From: Alkalibacter mobilis
GTDB lineage: Bacteria; Bacillota; Clostridia; Eubacteriales; Alkalibacteraceae
NCBI RefSeq assembly: GCF_015594845.1
Contig: NZ_JADNRK010000006.1
Location: forward strand, 1 to 64,000
Length of the DNA stretch: 64,000 nt
Direction: 5' to 3'
Made by a program: the position numbers and the translations under genes. The number at the start of each line of letters is the position of its first letter. Position 1 is the first letter of the stretch. The notes under the pieces are model-generated. The model was not told where the DNA came from. It was given only the letters and a program-made list of their open reading frames with translations, and did no database searches. Shown here piece by piece: positions 61,592 to 64,000 of this stretch.

Positions 61592-63541
61592 TTGGAAAGA
61601 TTTGGATTTTATAGAATTATGTGTTCTACACCGGAAGTCAAAGTTGCTGATGTGGGTTTTAATTCAAGTGAAATAATCAAGATGATGAAAGATGCAGACA
61701 AGCAGGATGTGGATATTCAAGTTTTTCCCGAACTTTGCATAACTGGCTATACTTGTGCAGACTTGTTTTTTCAAGATGCGCTTGTTATTGAGGCTGAGAA
61801 AGCAGTGGCGCAAATTGTGGGACAAACCCGCGACAAAAAGCAGTTGGTGGTGGTAGGAGCGCCTGTAAGGATTTTTAACAGGTTATACAATTGTGCTGTC
61901 GCTATTCAGAATGGATCCATACTCGGAGTCATTCCCAAGCTATACTTGCCTGAATACAACGAATTTTACGAAAAACGCTGGTTTTCCAGCGGATTTGATT
62001 TTGTGGAAAATACCAAAATAAACTATGCGGAACAAAGTGTTGAAATAGGTCACAAAATTCTTTTCCAAAATTCAACGGATCCAAATCTAATTGTAGGGGT
62101 AGAGATATGCGAGGACTTATGGGTTCCGATCCCACCGAGCAGCTATCAATCACTTAGGGGAGCAACTGTGATTTTAAATCCTTCTGCAAGCAACGATTTA
62201 GTAGGCAAAAATGATTATAGAAATGAACTGGTGAGAAATCAATCCGCCAGAATAATGGGGGCTTATTGCTATTCATCTGCAGGATATGGCGAGTCCACCA
62301 CTGATGTTGTTTACGGTGGAGGCGCAATCATATGCGAGAATGGAGTCAAACTGAAAGAGAGTGAAAGATTTTCTTTGGAAAGCGAGTCGATTTATGCAGA
62401 TGTGGACATAAACCGATTGGCAGGCGAAAGAATCAAAAAACAAGGGTCGTTTCATATGAATAATCCTGCGGAGGATAGCTCATACAAGATCATATCTTTT
62501 AGTTTGCCGGATAAAATAAAGAAAATAGACAGAATCGTATGGAAGCACCCTTTTGTTCCTTTTAATACTTACGACAGAAATCATAGGTGCGAAGAAATAT
62601 TCAACATACAGATAAGTGCTTTAGCCAAGAGATTGGTGCACACCGCAAGTAAAGGTTTGGTTGTAGGCATTTCGGGTGGTTTGGATTCAACGCTGGCACT
62701 ACTGGTTTGTGTGAAAACATGCGACAGATTGGGTATAGATCGAAAAACCGTTAGAGCCATAACAATGCCGGGGTTTGGAACTACGGACAGAACATACAAT
62801 AACGCATTGAATCTTATGAAGAATTTGAATGTTTATTATGAAGAGATATCTATCGTTGACGCTACTTTACAGCATTTTAAGGATATAGGGCATGATCCAC
62901 AGGTACACAATGTGACATATGAAAATTCTCAAGCCAGGGAAAGAACTCAAATTTTAATGGATGTGGCAAACAGGGACAATGGATTAGTAGTGGGAACTGG
63001 TGATCTTTCAGAGTTGGCACTGGGATGGGCTACATATAATGGCGATCATATGTCGATGTATGGGGTAAACAGTGGTATTCCAAAAACATTGGTTAGATAT
63101 TTGGTGAAATGGATAGCAGACAATAGCCTTCAGGAGGTCAAAGAGACCTTATACGATATTTTAGATACGCCTGTTAGTCCCGAGTTGTTGCCCCCTGACG
63201 ATCAGGGTTTGATTTCTCAAAAGACTGAAGAAGTAGTTGGACCTTACGAACTTCATGACTTCTATTTATATTATGGAATAAGATTTGGTTTTACACCGGG
63301 GAAAATTTTTGAATTGGCAAAACTGGCCTTTGACGATCAGTATGCTGATGAAATACTGTACAAATGGCTTGAAAAGTTCTGCTACAGGTTTATTTCTCAA
63401 CAATTTAAAAGGTCATGTCTTCCAGATGGACCTAAGGTAGGTTCTATAAATTTATCGCCAAGGGGTGATTGGAGAATGCCAAGCGATGCATCGGTGAAAG
63501 TCTGGGAGACCGAATTGAAAATAATCAAAGACAGTATTTAA
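61592..63541 (+). CDS. nadE: glutamine-dependent NAD+ synthetase
   Basis: A 649-aa enzyme: an N-terminal nitrilase-type glutaminase (FPELCITGYT with catalytic Glu, KLYLPEYNEFYEKRWF with Lys, GVEICEDLWVP with Cys) and a C-terminal synthetase (VVGISGGLDSTLALLV, GTGDLSELALGWATYNGDHMSMYGVN). It makes NAD from deamido-NAD, glutamine and ATP. TTG at 61592 follows GAGGTGG; an ATG at 61577 overlapping the nnrD stop is the alternative. Placement after nnrD links NAD synthesis with NADHX repair. Confidence 0.93.
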   Translation: MERFGFYRIMCSTPEVKVADVGFNSSEIIKMMKDADKQDVDIQVFPELCITGYTCADLFFQDALVIEAEKAVAQIVGQTRDKKQLVVVGAPVRIFNRLYNCAVAIQNGSILGVIPKLYLPEYNEFYEKRWFSSGFDFVENTKINYAEQSVEIGHKILFQNSTDPNLIVGVEICEDLWVPIPPSSYQSLRGATVILNPSASNDLVGKNDYRNELVRNQSARIMGAYCYSSAGYGESTTDVVYGGGAIICENGVKLKESERFSLESESIYADVDINRLAGERIKKQGSFHMNNPAEDSSYKIISFSLPDKIKKIDRIVWKHPFVPFNTYDRNHRCEEIFNIQISALAKRLVHTASKGLVVGISGGLDSTLALLVCVKTCDRLGIDRKTVRAITMPGFGTTDRTYNNALNLMKNLNVYYEEISIVDATLQHFKDIGHDPQVHNVTYENSQARERTQILMDVANRDNGLVVGTGDLSELALGWATYNGDHMSMYGVNSGIPKTLVRYLVKWIADNSLQEVKETLYDILDTPVSPELLPPDDQGLISQKTEEVVGPYELHDFYLYYGIRFGFTPGKIFELAKLAFDDQYADEILYKWLEKFCYRFISQQFKRSCLPDGPKVGSINLSPRGDWRMPSDASVKVWETELKIIKDSI

Positions 63542-63556
63542 ATGGGTTGTGGATGT

Positions 63557-63829
63557 TTATTTGTTGATTTTAGCGAGGATCTGTTTGTATCCTTCTCCAT
63601 ATTTCAGACATCTGCTGACCCTGCTGACCGTTGTTGAACTTGCTCCTGTAATTTCTTGAATCTCTGAAAAAGTTTTGCCGTTATTGAGTCCCTGTGCAAT
63701 TTCAAGGCGATGTTGCATATCTTCTATTTCTTTGATTGTACAGAGATCTTCGAGGAAATCGGAAACTTCATCTTCGTTTTCCAGAGATATAAGACATTTT
63801 AGCAGTAATTGAAACTTGTTTTTGTCCAA
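63557..63829 (-). CDS. yerC: TrpR-like protein YerC/YecD
   Basis: A 90-aa protein of the TrpR superfamily: KEIEDMQHRLEIAQGLNNGKTFSEIQEITGASSTTVSRVSRCLKYG holds the helix-turn-helix. Regulatory target unknown. TTG start at 63829 with GGAGGAATA seven nt upstream. Convergent with nadE, with no clear terminator between. Confidence 0.9.
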   Translation of the reverse strand: MDKNKFQLLLKCLISLENEDEVSDFLEDLCTIKEIEDMQHRLEIAQGLNNGKTFSEIQEITGASSTTVSRVSRCLKYGEGYKQILAKINK

Positions 63830-63940
63830 ATTTATTCCTCCAAAACTTTATTGCCGAAAAAATGGCTTTAAGTAGATTATACTTTATTAAACTAAAGCAG
63901 TAAAGCAATAAATGTTTTTAATGTTTGATAAATAATTTTG

Positions 63941-63949
63941 TGGTATAAT
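63941..63949 (+). promoter_or_regulatory. extended -10 promoter element
   Basis: TGGTATAAT (63941-63949) is a TGn-extended -10 about 32 nt before the next start codon; the possible -35 (TTGATA, 63925-63930) is too close, in keeping with an extended -10 promoter. Confidence 0.5.
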
Positions 63950-63980
63950 TCATTGGTTGATCAATGGAGAAGGTGAATTT

Positions 63981-64000
63981 ATGGAATGGATCAAGTATTT
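63981..64000 (+). CDS. start of a gene running off the right edge (partial)
   Basis: ATG at 63981 follows GGAGAAGGTGA at good spacing; only the residues MEWIKY are visible, too few to name the product. Confidence 0.5.

Overview
The window comes from a low-GC, Gram-positive, anaerobic bacterium, most likely an amino-acid- or peptide-fermenting member of Clostridia/Tissierellia. The evidence is AT-rich DNA with strong AGGAGG-type ribosome binding sites, TTG and GTG starts, perfect sigma-A promoters and U-tailed hairpin terminators. Content agrees: HPr kinase, an AcuABC/AcsA pair arranged as in Bacillus, ferredoxin-dependent 2-oxoacid oxidoreductases, an oligopeptide importer, selenium genes, FeoAB, and surface flavoproteins. 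No species can be named. No rRNA, tRNA, CRISPR array, phage or intact insertion sequence is visible.

Layout. 1-650: tail of an upstream gene, a terminator, about 400 nt with no recognisable gene, then a c-di-GMP-I riboswitch in front of a secreted DUF5667 protein. 1735-3721: a radical-SAM/DUF4130 pair. 3910-10435: an accessory redox stretch with a TetR regulator divergent from a URO-D family protein and a 40-aa ORF, a MerR regulator in front of two predicted flavinylated lipoproteins, a flavodoxin-like gene and a truncated TetR gene. 10741-15978: formate/nitrite channel, an unknown protein, a trigger-factor-like lipoprotein, a small membrane protein, UspA, a PC4-like protein and an MscS channel. 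16359-22011: oppABCDF. 22171-23706: a membrane NapH-like/ferredoxin/FNR fusion under a promoter overlapped by a CsoR/CstR-like palindrome. 23819-27364: selD, yedF, a class V aminotransferase, DUF3343 and a GNAT. 27385-34591 (minus strand): aminotransferase, ACT protein, two phenylacetate-CoA ligases, iorAB and a thioesterase, an aromatic amino acid oxidation cluster. 34779-36090: a CooT-type nickel protein pair and two small unknowns. 36143-40515: acuC-acuB-acuA divergent from acsA with a cre-like site between. 40649-43194: a KorAB-type oxidoreductase. 43233-47437: an ABC-F ATPase and feoA-feoB with a small Cys-rich protein. 47508-53645: a small unknown, then uvrC, HAD, hprK, PHP, cyclophilin and degV. 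53724-58859: a second degV, pgi, a DUF4342 protein and a two-component system. 58883-64000: TetR, then acpS, nnrD and nadE, a TrpR-like yerC, and the start of a further gene.

How it fits together. Peptides imported by Opp can be hydrolysed and their aromatic amino acids transaminated, oxidised by IorAB to aryl-acetyl-CoA, and converted to free acids by the thioesterase or, in reverse, the ligases. KorAB treats other 2-oxoacids similarly. The reduced ferredoxin formed needs outlets. The NapH/FNR fusion and the surface flavoproteins are plausible electron routes, but that link is inference. HprK and the cre-like site suggest CcpA-type control of acetate activation.

The most interesting new-looking items are regulatory. 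They are a riboswitch with duplicated GGAGAAT sequences that can swap pairing with the Shine-Dalgarno, a 19-bp-spacer MerR promoter in front of the flavoprotein operon, and well-placed palindromes at the URO-D, NapH/FNR, feoAB and TetR promoters.
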